Of a DNA stretch of 64,000 nt, positions 35,600 through 44,867 are shown piece after piece. Source of the stretch: Arthrobacter sp. PvP023 (lineage in GTDB: Bacteria > Actinomycetota > Actinomycetes > Actinomycetales > Micrococcaceae). The notes under the pieces are model-generated. The model did not search any database and had not been told where the DNA came from. It saw only the letters and a list, made by a program, of their open reading frames with translations. Position 1 is the first letter of the stretch, and every line of letters starts with the position of its first letter. The stretch lies in contig NZ_JAFIBI010000001.1 of NCBI RefSeq assembly GCF_017832975.1, forward strand, positions 3,720,001 to 3,784,000, given 5' to 3'. The translations under genes were made by a program, and so were the position numbers.

Positions 35600-36355
35600 T
35601 CAGCGGCCCGTTTCCGCTTCGGCGACGGCGGGCATGGCCAGCGGGGCGACCTCGACGGCGGCGTCCCGCTCGGCGCGCATTCCAGGTTCCGGGGAGGCTT
35701 CCCTGCCGGCCCCCGTCGTGGACGCCACATCGGGACGTGCATCATCGTGGCGTCCCAGCCGTTTGTGCCACCAGCGCAGCAGGTGGTCGATGATGATGCC
35801 GAGGATGATGGCAAACACCACCGCAATGCCGGCGCCGAGCAGCGGATTGTCATGCAGCAAGGGGAAGGAACTCGCCAGCAGGCCTATCCCGATCGAGTAA
35901 CCCACCCAGGTGACGCAGGCAAGTGCGTCCAGGATGAAGAACCTGCGGTGCGGGAAAGCGGTGGTGCCGGCAACGTAGTTGACTGCCACACGGCCCCACG
36001 GGATGTACCTGGCCGTGAAGATCAGGACGGCGCCGCGCTTCTCCAGCTCATAGTGGGCCCATGCGAAGACCTTCTGCACCTTGGGTTTGCGCATCCAGCG
36101 CCAGCGTTCAAGCCCGATCTTCCGCCCGAGCATGTAGGCCATGTTGTCTCCGGCGATGGCACCGACCAGCGCCGTCACGCCAAGGATCCAGAGGTTGGGT
36201 TCACCGCTTTGGCGCGAAAATGCCGCAAGCGCCACGATGAGTGTTTCGCTGGGGACAACCATCGCAAAGCCGTCAACAAAAAAGAACACCAGCAGGATCG
36301 GATATATCCACCATTGACCTGCGGCATGGAGCACTGCCTCATTGATAAATTCCAC
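35600..36355 (-). CDS. DedA family membrane protein
   Basis: A 251-residue integral membrane protein with about five hydrophobic segments. DedA features are the N-terminal re-entrant segment with VDGFAMVVPSETLIVALAAF, the GDNMAYMLGRKIGLERW stretch, and FTARYIPWGRVAVNYVAGTT, holding the key arginine. DedA proteins act as undecaprenyl-phosphate or lipid flippases and in proton-motive-force maintenance. A hydrophilic tail of about 60 residues follows the last segment. The GTG at 36355 is weakly supported by GGAG 11 bases upstream. A second DedA gene lies 142 bases upstream. Confidence 0.87.
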   Translation of the reverse strand: MEFINEAVLHAAGQWWIYPILLVFFFVDGFAMVVPSETLIVALAAFSRQSGEPNLWILGVTALVGAIAGDNMAYMLGRKIGLERWRWMRKPKVQKVFAWAHYELEKRGAVLIFTARYIPWGRVAVNYVAGTTAFPHRRFFILDALACVTWVGYSIGIGLLASSFPLLHDNPLLGAGIAVVFAIILGIIIDHLLRWWHKRLGRHDDARPDVASTTGAGREASPEPGMRAERDAAVEVAPLAMPAVAEAETGR

Positions 36356-36497
36356 GCGGGGCCCTGCTCCTATAAAGTGACGGAAATCGCTATTTAGTGT
36401 CCCATGTCAGCGGCATAATCCGCTACGCTACGGCCGGGAAAAAGTGACCCGCGGTCCGGTGCTTCCCCACACCGTTCAGCGGACGCCGGACAGCCGG

Positions 36498-37130
36498 TCA
36501 GGGTCCCGGCGCGGCTTCCCCCGTGGGCTCCTCGGGCAGCCGGCCGCGGAGGCGGCTGATCAGGATGTCCACGATGATGCCGAGGAGGATCGCGCAGGCG
36601 ATGGCAATGGCGGCACCCAGCAGGTGGTTGTCTTCGAACCATTGCCCGAAAAACAGCCCGATTGCCACTGAGTAAGAGGACCAAAGCGCTGCGGACAAGA
36701 CGGTCAGGCCCACGAAACGCAGGTGCGGGAAATGGGTGGCGCCCGCCGTGAGGTTGACAGCCACCCGGCCGATCGGCACAAACCGGGCCACGAGGACCAG
36801 CGACGCCGGCCGTTTCCGGAGTTCCCTCCCGGCCCAGTGAAAGGCGGCCTGCATCCGCGGCCCGCGCATCCACCGCCAACGGCGGGTGCCCACCCTCCGT
36901 CCGATCACGTAGGCGATGTTGTCGCCGCCGAAGGCCCCGAGTGCGGCCATGAGCATCAGAAGCCACGGGTTGGGGACATCGGCCGTCGCAGCGACCGCCG
37001 CCAAGCCAACAACCACCGACTCGCTGGGGATCGGCGGGAAGAACCCGTCGATCACGCAGCAGGCCAGCACCAGGAGGAGAACCCAGGGCTGCCCCGCCGC
37101 CGCGAGAATGAAGTCGTTGATAGCCTGCAC
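36498..37130 (-). CDS. DedA family membrane protein (second copy)
   Basis: A 210-residue paralogue of the following gene, with the same motif order: VIDGFFPPIPSESVVVGLAAV, GDNIAYVIGRRVGTRRWRWM and LVARFVPIGRVAVNLTAG. It lacks the long C-terminal tail. The two share the plan but differ at many positions, so the duplication is old. GTG at 37130 has AGGA six bases upstream. It probably moves a polyprenyl-phosphate or phospholipid across the membrane, which is inferred from the family. Confidence 0.88.
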   Translation of the reverse strand: MQAINDFILAAAGQPWVLLLVLACCVIDGFFPPIPSESVVVGLAAVAATADVPNPWLLMLMAALGAFGGDNIAYVIGRRVGTRRWRWMRGPRMQAAFHWAGRELRKRPASLVLVARFVPIGRVAVNLTAGATHFPHLRFVGLTVLSAALWSSYSVAIGLFFGQWFEDNHLLGAAIAIACAILLGIIVDILISRLRGRLPEEPTGEAAPGP

Positions 37131-37230
37131 AGTTTCCTAACGGCCGGGACCACCCGTTTTCTCCCCGGCCGGTCCACGGGCGGCCAGTGGAGCCGCTGCC
37201 GCAGGAACCCGGACGGGGAGAACCACGGGA

Positions 37231-38553
37231 TCAGGCGATGCGGTCGATGATGAGTTTCTGCGCCGGCCGGGAGCCTTCCGGCGCGACGACGACGGACCCT
37301 TCGAGGGCTTCCCTGGCGCGCCCGAACTTCTCCGGGGTGTCCGTCAGCAGCGTCATCAGGGGCTCACCGGCACGGACCACGGCACCGGGCTTGGCGTGCA
37401 GCCGGACGCCGGCGCCTGCCTGGACCTGGTCCTCCTTGCGCGCCCGGCCGGCACCCAGCCGCCACGCGGCCACGCCAACGGCCAGGGCATCCAGCTCCAC
37501 GAGGACACCGTCAGCCGGAGCGTAGACAATTTCGGATTCCCTGGCAACGGGGAGCTTGGCCCGGGGATCCCCGCCCTGGGCCTCGATCATGCGGTTCCAC
37601 ACGTCCATGGCCCGGCCGTCCTTGAGTGCGGCGCGCGGGTCGGCGTCATGCACGCCGGCGCAGGCGAGCATCTCCTCCGCCAGCCGGACCGTCAGTTCCA
37701 CGACGTCTTCCGGACCGCCGCCGGCCAGCACCTCCACCGATTCCTCCACCTCGATCGCGTTCCCGGCGGTCAGGCCCAGTGGCGTGTTCATGTTCGTCAG
37801 GAGGGCCACGGTGTTGACACCGGCGTCCTTGCCCAGGGCCACCATCGTCTCGGCCAGTTCCCTGGCGCGGGCCTCGTCCTTCATAAAGGCGCCGCTGCCC
37901 ACCTTGACGTCGAGGACCAGCGAGCCGGTACCCTCGGCGATTTTCTTGCTCATGATGGAGGAGGCAATGAGCGGGATGGCCTCCACCGTTCCCGTGACGT
38001 CGCGCAGGGCATAGAGCTTTTTGTCCGCAGGGGCCAGTCCGGCGCCCGCGGCGCAGATCACTGCCCCGACGTCCTGGAGTTGAGCCATCATTTCGTCGTT
38101 GCTCAGCGCTGCGCGCCAGCCCGGGATGGATTCCAGCTTGTCCAGGGTGCCGCCGGTGTGGCCGAGGCCCCGGCCGGAGAGTTGCGGCACAGCCACGCCG
38201 AAAACAGCAACCAGCGGTGCCAGCGGCAGCGTGATCTTGTCTCCCACTCCCCCGGTGGAGTGCTTGTCCGACGTCGGCTTCACGCTGCCGTCGGCTCGCC
38301 TCAGTCCGGAGAAGTCCATCCGTTCGCCGGATGCGATCATCGCGGCGGTCCAGTGCGATATTTCCGCGCGGTCCATGCCGTTGAGCAGGATGGCCATGTT
38401 CAGGGCGGCCATCTGCTCGTCGGCGATCGCACCGCGGGTGTAGGCGTCGATGGTCCAGTCGATCTGGGCCGGGCTCAGCACGCCCCTGTCCCGCTTGATG
38501 CGGATGATGTCGACGGCGTCGAACGCTTCAGTATTGCTCGGGGTTGGTGTCAC
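37231..38553 (-). CDS. deoA: Thymidine phosphorylase
   Basis: A 440-residue pyrimidine nucleoside phosphorylase, splitting thymidine or deoxyuridine to the base and deoxyribose-1-phosphate. N-terminal DIIRIKRDRGVLS, the phosphate-binding KHSTGGVGDK, the signature SGRGLGHTGGTLDKLESIPG, and the C-terminal PYNP domain with GAVVRAGEPLMTLLTDTPE are intact. GTG at 38553 has GGAGG upstream and overlaps the cdd stop by four bases (GTGA). It acts downstream of cytidine deaminase and nucleoside uptake. Confidence 0.94.
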   Translation of the reverse strand: MTPTPSNTEAFDAVDIIRIKRDRGVLSPAQIDWTIDAYTRGAIADEQMAALNMAILLNGMDRAEISHWTAAMIASGERMDFSGLRRADGSVKPTSDKHSTGGVGDKITLPLAPLVAVFGVAVPQLSGRGLGHTGGTLDKLESIPGWRAALSNDEMMAQLQDVGAVICAAGAGLAPADKKLYALRDVTGTVEAIPLIASSIMSKKIAEGTGSLVLDVKVGSGAFMKDEARARELAETMVALGKDAGVNTVALLTNMNTPLGLTAGNAIEVEESVEVLAGGGPEDVVELTVRLAEEMLACAGVHDADPRAALKDGRAMDVWNRMIEAQGGDPRAKLPVARESEIVYAPADGVLVELDALAVGVAAWRLGAGRARKEDQVQAGAGVRLHAKPGAVVRAGEPLMTLLTDTPEKFGRAREALEGSVVVAPEGSRPAQKLIIDRIA

Positions 38554-38996
38554 CGGGGTTCCTCCAGGTGTTGGGGACCAAAGGCATCGGGTAGCACCTG
38601 GTCCATTGTTTTGATTCCCTGCGTGGTCATGAGTTCCATGTCGGGTGCCCGGAATTCGTATAGCAGTTGCCGGCAGCGTCCGCACGGCATCAGGATGTTG
38701 CCTCCGGCGTCCACGCAGTAGAAGGCGCGCAGCAGGCCCCCTCCGGTCATGTGCAGGTTGCCCACCAATGCGCATTCGGCGCACAGCGTCAGGCCGTAAC
38801 TGGCATTTTCGACGTTGCAGCCGCTCACAATCCGGCCGTCCGCGGTGAGGGCCGCTGCCCCCACCGCGAACTTCGAATATGGCGCGTACGCGTTCTTCAT
38901 GGCTGAAACGGCGGCGGCTTCGAGAGCCGTCCAGTCGATATCGCGGCTTTCCAGGCCGGTGCCTGTGCGCGACGGATCCTTGTCCACCGCCGTCAT
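38550..38996 (-). CDS. cdd: Cytidine deaminase
   Basis: A 148-residue tetrameric-type zinc enzyme turning (deoxy)cytidine to (deoxy)uridine. The zinc-binding cysteine and catalytic glutamate are in LCAECALVGN (C72, E74) and the other ligands in PCGRCRQLL (C105, C108). An N-terminal extension of about 22 residues precedes the NAYAPYSKFAVGAA start of the fold. ATG at 38996 overlaps the permease stop (ATGA), and the stop overlaps deoA, which locks cdd between importer and phosphorylase genes. Confidence 0.95.
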   Translation of the reverse strand: MTAVDKDPSRTGTGLESRDIDWTALEAAAVSAMKNAYAPYSKFAVGAAALTADGRIVSGCNVENASYGLTLCAECALVGNLHMTGGGLLRAFYCVDAGGNILMPCGRCRQLLYEFRAPDMELMTTQGIKTMDQVLPDAFGPQHLEEPR

Positions 38997-40336
38997 CCCT
39001 TGACGTACGGTATGCCGCTGGCGGCCGGGGGCCTGGAGCGGCCCACCAGCCCGGCCACGGCGAGAACCGTCACCAGGTACGGCAGCATGGCCATGAACTG
39101 GCTCGGAACCGGCGTGCCGATGATGGTCACAATACTCTGCAGGTTGTCCGCAAAGCCGAACAGCAGCGCCGCGAAGAAGGCCCCGATCGGGTTCCACCGG
39201 CCGAAGATCAGCGCTGCCAGGGCAATGAAGCCGCGTCCGCCCGAGATCTCCTTGGTGAAGCTGTCGATGGCCACCAGGGTGAAGAAGGAGCCGCCGATGC
39301 CTGCAACAGCACCGCCGAGGGTGACGTTCCAGAAGCGTGTGGCGTTGACCTTGATGCCCATGGTGTCCGCGGCCTGCGGGTGCTCCCCGACGGCCCGGAC
39401 GCGAAGGCCCCACTTGGTCTTGAAGAGGCCGACCCACACCACGATGACCGCAATGTACATCAGGTAGCCCACCACGGACTGCTTGAAGAGGATAGGCCCG
39501 ATCACCGGGATGCTGGACAGCACGGGGATGTCGATGATGGGCAGCCGTCCCGGTGAGTTGAACTGCGCCTTGTTTGCCTGCATCACAGTGCTGAACAGGA
39601 AGCCGGTCAGGCCCGAGACCAGGACGTTGAGGACCACGCCCACGATGATCTGGTTGACTAGGTATTTGATGCTGAAGACCGCCAGGACCATGGAGACGAG
39701 GGCACCGGCAACGGCCGCTGCCAGCAGCCCGATGAAGGGGCTCCTGGTCAGCGTGGCCACCATCGCGGCGGTGAAGGCACCGCCAAGCAGCTGGCCTTCA
39801 ATCGCGATGTTGACGACGCCGACGCGTTCGCAGAGCACACCGGAAAGGGATCCGAACACGAGCGGAACGGCGAGCGTTACGGAACCGGCGATGAGTCCGG
39901 CCAGCGAGATGCTCGGTGTGCGGGCGCCGCCCACCACCCAGATCAGGAACGCTGCCACGAAGAGCACGATGAAGACGATGGGCAGCCAGCCGGGAGAAGC
40001 TTCGTTCCGCGTCTTGAGGTACACCGCGTAGGCGGCGAGGCCCAGCATCAGGACCGACAGGACGATTCCGCCCAGGAAAGCCGGAACTTCGATGGCCGGA
40101 AGCTGGAAGAAATCGCCGCTGGAGGAAATCCCGAACTTGGCCGTCTGGTTGGGTCCCATGACGCCGAAGAAAATGAACGCGACGACGCCGAGGACGGCCA
40201 GCAGGACCGGCACCTTCCACGTCACGGGTTTCGCGGATACCGCGGGGGCATTGTCTGCGGCAGTCCGCTGTGTTCCCGGCTGGGGCTTTCCCTGCTGCGG
40301 CTTTCCCGGAACGGGTGATGTTGCTGTTGTGCTCAT
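38993..40336 (-). CDS. Nucleoside ABC transporter permease (second subunit)
   Basis: A 447-residue permease of the BmpA-associated (YufQ/NupC-type) branched-chain superfamily. About 60 polar residues and two membrane segments precede the core, which starts near SISLAGLIAGSVTLAVPLVFGSLSGVLCERVGVVNIAIEGQ. The cytoplasmic coupling loop WGLRVRAVGEHPQAADTMGIKV is clear. It pairs with the permease encoded just upstream. Its ATG at 40336 and that gene's stop share ATGA, and its own stop overlaps cdd. Confidence 0.92.
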   Translation of the reverse strand: MSTTATSPVPGKPQQGKPQPGTQRTAADNAPAVSAKPVTWKVPVLLAVLGVVAFIFFGVMGPNQTAKFGISSSGDFFQLPAIEVPAFLGGIVLSVLMLGLAAYAVYLKTRNEASPGWLPIVFIVLFVAAFLIWVVGGARTPSISLAGLIAGSVTLAVPLVFGSLSGVLCERVGVVNIAIEGQLLGGAFTAAMVATLTRSPFIGLLAAAVAGALVSMVLAVFSIKYLVNQIIVGVVLNVLVSGLTGFLFSTVMQANKAQFNSPGRLPIIDIPVLSSIPVIGPILFKQSVVGYLMYIAVIVVWVGLFKTKWGLRVRAVGEHPQAADTMGIKVNATRFWNVTLGGAVAGIGGSFFTLVAIDSFTKEISGGRGFIALAALIFGRWNPIGAFFAALLFGFADNLQSIVTIIGTPVPSQFMAMLPYLVTVLAVAGLVGRSRPPAASGIPYVKG

Positions 40337-41736
40337 GCTGCACCTCCGGTGGTTGCTGCAGTCGTGGACTTGCCGGCCGCTGCGGCCTTCTTCTTGCGGG
40401 GATTGAGCCCGAAGAGGGCACGCACCAGCGGCGGCGCCGCGATGAACAGCACGATCAGTGACTGGACCACGAGCACGATGTCGATCGGGGTCCCGGTCTG
40501 GATCTGCATCTGTACCGCGCCGGCGCGGAAGGCGCCGAACAGCAGGCCGGCGGCGAAGGTGCCCCACGGCGTCGAGCGTCCCAGGAGTGCAACGGTGATG
40601 GCGTCGAAACCGTAGGTGGCGGCGACGCCGTCGGTCAGGACTTTTTCTGTCCCCGCCACCTGCGCCACGCCGGACAGGCCCGCCAGGGCGCCGGCGATCG
40701 CCATGACCAGGACAGTGGCGCGCGGGACGTTGATGCCGGCGGTCAGTGCTGCTTTGGGGTTTGCCCCGACCGCACGGAATTCGAAGCCCACGGTGGAGCG
40801 GTTCAGCAGCCACCAGACAAAGACCGTGGCCGCGATGGCCAGGACAAAGCCGAGGTGGAGCCGGTACTGGGTCCCGAAAATCTGCGGGTACACCGCTGTG
40901 GGATCCAGAATCGGCGAAATGGGGTTGGACTCCCCCGGCCGCTGGAACGCCGGGGTATTCAACAGGTATCGCAGGAAGTACAACGCAATGTAGTTGAACA
41001 TGATGGTCAGGATGACCTCATGGGCCCCGGTGCGGGCCTTCAGCAGGCCAACGAGTCCGCCCCAGATGGCGCCGCCCACGATGCCGGCCACAAGGACCAG
41101 CAGCAGGTGCAGGCCCAGCGGCAGGTGCAGTGCGAAACCGACCCAGGCGGCGAGGATGCCGGCCATGATGATCTGGCCCTGGGCACCGATGTTAAACAGG
41201 CCTGCCCGGAATGCCAGCGCAACGCCCAGGCCCGCGGTGATCAGCGGGGTGGCGATGGTGAGGGTCTCCATCAGCGGAGCGAACTGCACCGCAACGCTGG
41301 AACCGCGGGGGTTGAAGACGGACCCCTGGAACAGCGCGACGTACGAGCGCGTCGCCGCGGTCCAGACAGCCGAGAGGAAGTCCGACGGCCGGGCAAAGAG
41401 GTAGCTTGCCGTGGCACCCACCTGCTTGTCCGTGCTGGCAATCAGCAGTCCGCCGAGGATCAGGGCCAGCAGGACGGCCAGCACCGACACCATGCCGCTG
41501 CCCGTGAAGATCCGCCGGACCAGGGTGTCCGCCCCGCCCGGAACGGTGCCGCTCTGGGCCGAAACGGGGACAGCCGAAGGCTGCATCGCCCCGCCGGCCG
41601 TGTCCAGCGCGGCGGCGGCTGCGGCCTCTTCGGCCGGCGCCTGGGGTTCGGCACGTTGCGGCTCGGGGGCCTGGGCGTCACGGTGGTCCGCCGCGTTTAC
41701 ATCAGCCACGTGTTTGGGATTGTCCTGTTCAGTCAC
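40333..41736 (-). CDS. Nucleoside ABC transporter permease (first subunit)
   Basis: A 467-residue permease (YufP/NupB type). The first 75 residues are a polar, Ala/Pro-rich tail, unusually long for the family. The membrane core carries GLFNIGAQGQIIMAGI, the coupling loop VGFEFRAVGANPKAALTAGIN and the GFDAITVALLGRSTP segment. A basic, Ala/Thr-rich tail (NPRKKKAAAAGK) closes it. Start and stop overlap the ATPase and second permease genes by four bases each. Confidence 0.92.
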   Translation of the reverse strand: MTEQDNPKHVADVNAADHRDAQAPEPQRAEPQAPAEEAAAAAALDTAGGAMQPSAVPVSAQSGTVPGGADTLVRRIFTGSGMVSVLAVLLALILGGLLIASTDKQVGATASYLFARPSDFLSAVWTAATRSYVALFQGSVFNPRGSSVAVQFAPLMETLTIATPLITAGLGVALAFRAGLFNIGAQGQIIMAGILAAWVGFALHLPLGLHLLLVLVAGIVGGAIWGGLVGLLKARTGAHEVILTIMFNYIALYFLRYLLNTPAFQRPGESNPISPILDPTAVYPQIFGTQYRLHLGFVLAIAATVFVWWLLNRSTVGFEFRAVGANPKAALTAGINVPRATVLVMAIAGALAGLSGVAQVAGTEKVLTDGVAATYGFDAITVALLGRSTPWGTFAAGLLFGAFRAGAVQMQIQTGTPIDIVLVVQSLIVLFIAAPPLVRALFGLNPRKKKAAAAGKSTTAATTGGAA

Positions 41737-43343
41737 TGGTCGCCTCCTTCGGCACCGGAGGTGGAAGTCTGGACGGGCTGGTGCCCGCTGGTCTTGCTGC
41801 CGCCGCTGTGGGCGACATCAGCGTGGGCGGTTTCCGGGGAAAGCCCTGCCATCATCAGGCCCAGGACGTCGCGTCCGGTGCCGGCCGGGACGATACCCAC
41901 CAGCTTGCCCTTGTAGAGCACGGCGATCCGGTCCGCCAGTTCGATCACTTCATCCAGTTCGGTGGACACAATCATCACCGGCGTGCCCTGGTCCCGTTCA
42001 GCCACAATGCGTTTGTGCAGGAACTCGATGGAACCTACATCCACGCCACGGGTGGGCTGGGAAGCGATGAACAGCCTCAGCGGGCGGGACAGCTCCCGTG
42101 CCATCACCACTTTCTGCTGGTTGCCGCCGGAGAGGGTCCCTGCGGCCAGCGCCCCGGACGGGGTCCGGACGTCGAACTCGTCGATCCTGGACTTCGCGTT
42201 CTCGAGGATCCGGGCAGGGCTCATGCTGATGCCTTTGGCGAATGGCGGCTGGTCATAGCGGTCCAGGACCAGGTTCTCCGCGATGGAGAACGTGCCGATC
42301 AGCCCGTCAACGGTCCGGTCCTCCGGGACAAAGCCGACGCCGGCGCCGAGTACTTCCTTGACACTGCGGCCCAGGAGCTCCTCGCCGTCCAGCATGATGG
42401 AGCCGTGGACGCGGTCCTGCAGGCCAAGGATGGCTTCCGTCAGTTCGGTCTGGCCATTGCCCTGCACTCCCGCGATGGCCAGGATTTCGCCGCGGGCAAT
42501 GTCGAAGCTGATTCCGTCCACCACGTGCTGGCCTGTCGGGGCGATCACGGTGAGGTCCTTGACCTTGAACGTGGTTTCCTGCGGCTTGGCCGGGGCCTTG
42601 TCCAGGGTCAGGTTGACTGCGCGGCCCACCATCATGGAGGCAAGCTCAGTGGTCGAAGCACCCGGGTCCGCGGTGCCCACCACTTTGCCGCGCCGGATGA
42701 CCGTGATCGTGTCGGAGACGGCCTTCACTTCGCGGAGTTTGTGGGAGATGAAGACGATGGAGGTGCCGTGGCTTTTCAGCTGGCGCATGATGTCCAGGAG
42801 TTCGTCGGTGTCCTGCGGTGTCAGCACGGCGGTGGGCTCGTCAAGGATGAGCACCTTGGCGTCGCGGACCAGGGCCTTGATGATTTCCACGCGCTGCTGG
42901 ACACCGACGGGAAGATCCTCGATCAGGGCGTCGGGGTCGACGTCGAAACCGTATTTGTCGGAGATCTCCTTGATCTTCCGCCGGGTGTCGTCCAGGTTGA
43001 GGAAGCCGCCGGCTTTGGTGGTTTCGGCGCCGAGCGCCACGTTTTCCGCAACAGTGAAGACCGGAACCAGCATGAAGTGCTGGTGCACCATGCCGATGCC
43101 CGCAGCCATCGCGTCACCCGGGCCGCGGAAGGTGACGGCCTTGCCGTCCACCAGGATTTCGCCCTCACTTGGCTCGTACAGGCCGTACAGGACATTCATC
43201 AGCGTGGACTTGCCAGCGCCGTTTTCACCAAGCAAACAATGAATTTGCCCGGGTTCAACAACCACATCGATGTGATCGTTGGCAACAAGGGAGCCGAAGC
43301 GTTTGGTGATCCCTCTGAGTTCAAGTTTCAAAACTCTGACCAA
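41733..43343 (-). CDS. Nucleoside ABC transporter ATPase (two fused ABC domains)
   Basis: A 536-residue protein with two ATP-binding halves, as in sugar- and nucleoside-import ATPases (YufO/NupA, RbsA type). The first half has Walker A GENGAGKST (about 38-46), signature region LPVGVQQRVEI and Walker B LILDEPTAVLTP. The second half has a degenerate Walker A (AGVQGNGQTEL) and signature LSGGNQQKVV. TTG at 43343 or TTG at 43331 could start it; the ribosome site is weak. A stable hairpin separates it from the upstream binding-protein gene, which would keep the binding protein in excess. Confidence 0.9.
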   Translation of the reverse strand: MVRVLKLELRGITKRFGSLVANDHIDVVVEPGQIHCLLGENGAGKSTLMNVLYGLYEPSEGEILVDGKAVTFRGPGDAMAAGIGMVHQHFMLVPVFTVAENVALGAETTKAGGFLNLDDTRRKIKEISDKYGFDVDPDALIEDLPVGVQQRVEIIKALVRDAKVLILDEPTAVLTPQDTDELLDIMRQLKSHGTSIVFISHKLREVKAVSDTITVIRRGKVVGTADPGASTTELASMMVGRAVNLTLDKAPAKPQETTFKVKDLTVIAPTGQHVVDGISFDIARGEILAIAGVQGNGQTELTEAILGLQDRVHGSIMLDGEELLGRSVKEVLGAGVGFVPEDRTVDGLIGTFSIAENLVLDRYDQPPFAKGISMSPARILENAKSRIDEFDVRTPSGALAAGTLSGGNQQKVVMARELSRPLRLFIASQPTRGVDVGSIEFLHKRIVAERDQGTPVMIVSTELDEVIELADRIAVLYKGKLVGIVPAGTGRDVLGLMMAGLSPETAHADVAHSGGSKTSGHQPVQTSTSGAEGGDQ

Positions 43344-43456
43344 TCTCGAAGCGTCCGGAAAATGTGCCCGGACGGGATATGTGGCTGCAGCACCAGCCTA
43401 GTGCCTGCAGCCTCTGGCGGAGCGGGCGGCGCAGCCCGGAAAAGCCGACGCTCAAC

Positions 43457-43510
43457 GCAAAGCGCCACCGCCCGGAAGTCAATGACCAACCGGGTGGTGG
43501 CGCTTTGCGG
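43457..43510 (-). terminator. Strong hairpin between the binding-protein and ATPase genes
   Basis: Arms 43457-43476 and 43491-43510 (20 bases, one G-T pair) enclose a 14-base loop just after the bmp stop. No T run follows. It probably acts as a partial terminator or 3'-end stabiliser, so that more binding protein than transporter is made. Confidence 0.7.
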
Positions 43511-43516
43511 AGGGAA

Positions 43517-44626
43517 TTAGGCCTTCGGGCTCGCTGCCGACTCGACCTTCAGCTTGCCGTCGATGATGTCCTTTTTGATCTGTTCCAGTTCGGTCTTCAG
43601 TTCCGCGGGAACCTGGGACTCCAGATCGTGGAACGGAGCCAGCTGCACGCCGTCGTTCGCGAGGGTGCCGACATACGGCGTGTTGCTGAACTTGCCGTCC
43701 TTGTCTTCCTTCACGACGGTCTCCACTGCTTCGCCCATCTGCTTCATGACGGAGGACAGCATGATGTCCTTGTAGTCAGGGGCGGTGAGGAAGCCGTCGG
43801 AGTCAACCCAGATGAGCTTGACGTCCTTGCCTGCCGCCTTGGCTTCCTTGAGTGCTGCGCCTGCTCCCTTGCCGACGGGGCCGGCAACGGGCATCACGAT
43901 GTCTGCGCCCTGGTCCAGGAAGTTCTGGGTCAGCTGCTTGCCCTTGTCCTGCTTTTCGAAGTCGCCGGTGAAGCTGCCGTCCTGCTTCGCCTTGTCCCAG
44001 CCAAGGATCTTGACGTCCTTGCCCTTCTGTTCGTTGTAGTACTTCACACCGTCGGCGTAGCCGTCCATGAAGATGGTGACCGTGGGGATCTTGATGCCGC
44101 CGAAGGTTGCCACCGTTCCGGTCTTGGTGGAGCCTGCCGCCAGGTAGCCGGCCATGAAGGCAGCCTGGGCGGTGTCGTAGATGATCGGCTTGACGTTGCT
44201 GATGGGGGTCTCGTAGCCGAAGTCGATGATGGCGAAGTGGCTGTCCGGGTTGGCCGTGGCCTGTGCCTTGGTGGCATCGCCGAGGAGGAAGCCGACCGTG
44301 ACGGTCAGGTCGCAGCCTGCGGTGACCATGGCGCGGAGGTTCGGCTCGAAGTCGTTGTTGGTCTTGGACTCGACCTGGTTGACCTTGATCCCGAGATCCT
44401 TTTCGGCCTTCTTCAGGCCTTCGTAGGAGGACTGGTTGAACGACTGGTCGTCGAATCCACCCGAGTCGGACACGATGCAGCCCGTGTAGTCGCTGGCGGT
44501 GGCGCTGGCGGTGCTGCCCGCTTCCGGGGCAGCACCGCAGCCGGTCAGCAGCAGAGCGGCCGCCCCGGCGGTGGCAACTCCGGTCATTGAACCGCGCTTG
44601 AGGGTTGCACGCAGTGAGTTCTTCAA
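43517..44626 (-). CDS. bmpA: BMP-family nucleoside-binding lipoprotein
   Basis: A 369-residue substrate-binding lipoprotein. Lipobox LLTGC with C30, followed by a Thr/Ala/Ser linker, then the BMP (basic membrane protein, PnrA-like) core: IVSDSGGFDDQSFNQSSYEGL, where purine-nucleoside receptors have aspartate and phenylalanine contacts. DGYADGVKYY and the WVDSDGF segment are also typical. It binds nucleosides outside the membrane and delivers them to the ABC permeases encoded next. I chose TTG at 44626, with GGAGG just upstream; the frame has no better start. Confidence 0.92.
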   Translation of the reverse strand: MKNSLRATLKRGSMTGVATAGAAALLLTGCGAAPEAGSTASATASDYTGCIVSDSGGFDDQSFNQSSYEGLKKAEKDLGIKVNQVESKTNNDFEPNLRAMVTAGCDLTVTVGFLLGDATKAQATANPDSHFAIIDFGYETPISNVKPIIYDTAQAAFMAGYLAAGSTKTGTVATFGGIKIPTVTIFMDGYADGVKYYNEQKGKDVKILGWDKAKQDGSFTGDFEKQDKGKQLTQNFLDQGADIVMPVAGPVGKGAGAALKEAKAAGKDVKLIWVDSDGFLTAPDYKDIMLSSVMKQMGEAVETVVKEDKDGKFSNTPYVGTLANDGVQLAPFHDLESQVPAELKTELEQIKKDIIDGKLKVESAASPKA

Positions 44627-44867
44627 TTTTCCTCCAGGAACAAAGAGATAGGCGCTACGACGGGAGTTCAATGAGTGTCCGTTTCGAATGCTCCACACTG
44701 AAATTCTGTTTTCACTGATGGTTTCGCAGCACTGCGCCGAGGCGCACTGATGACAGCTACTGTAGTGGCCTGGAACACGTCCGGGCACCACGCCGCCACC
44801 CAAGCGAGGAGATTGTTGAGAACTTGTTACCTACCGGTAGCCGCCACCGCAAGTCACGTCCATTTCC

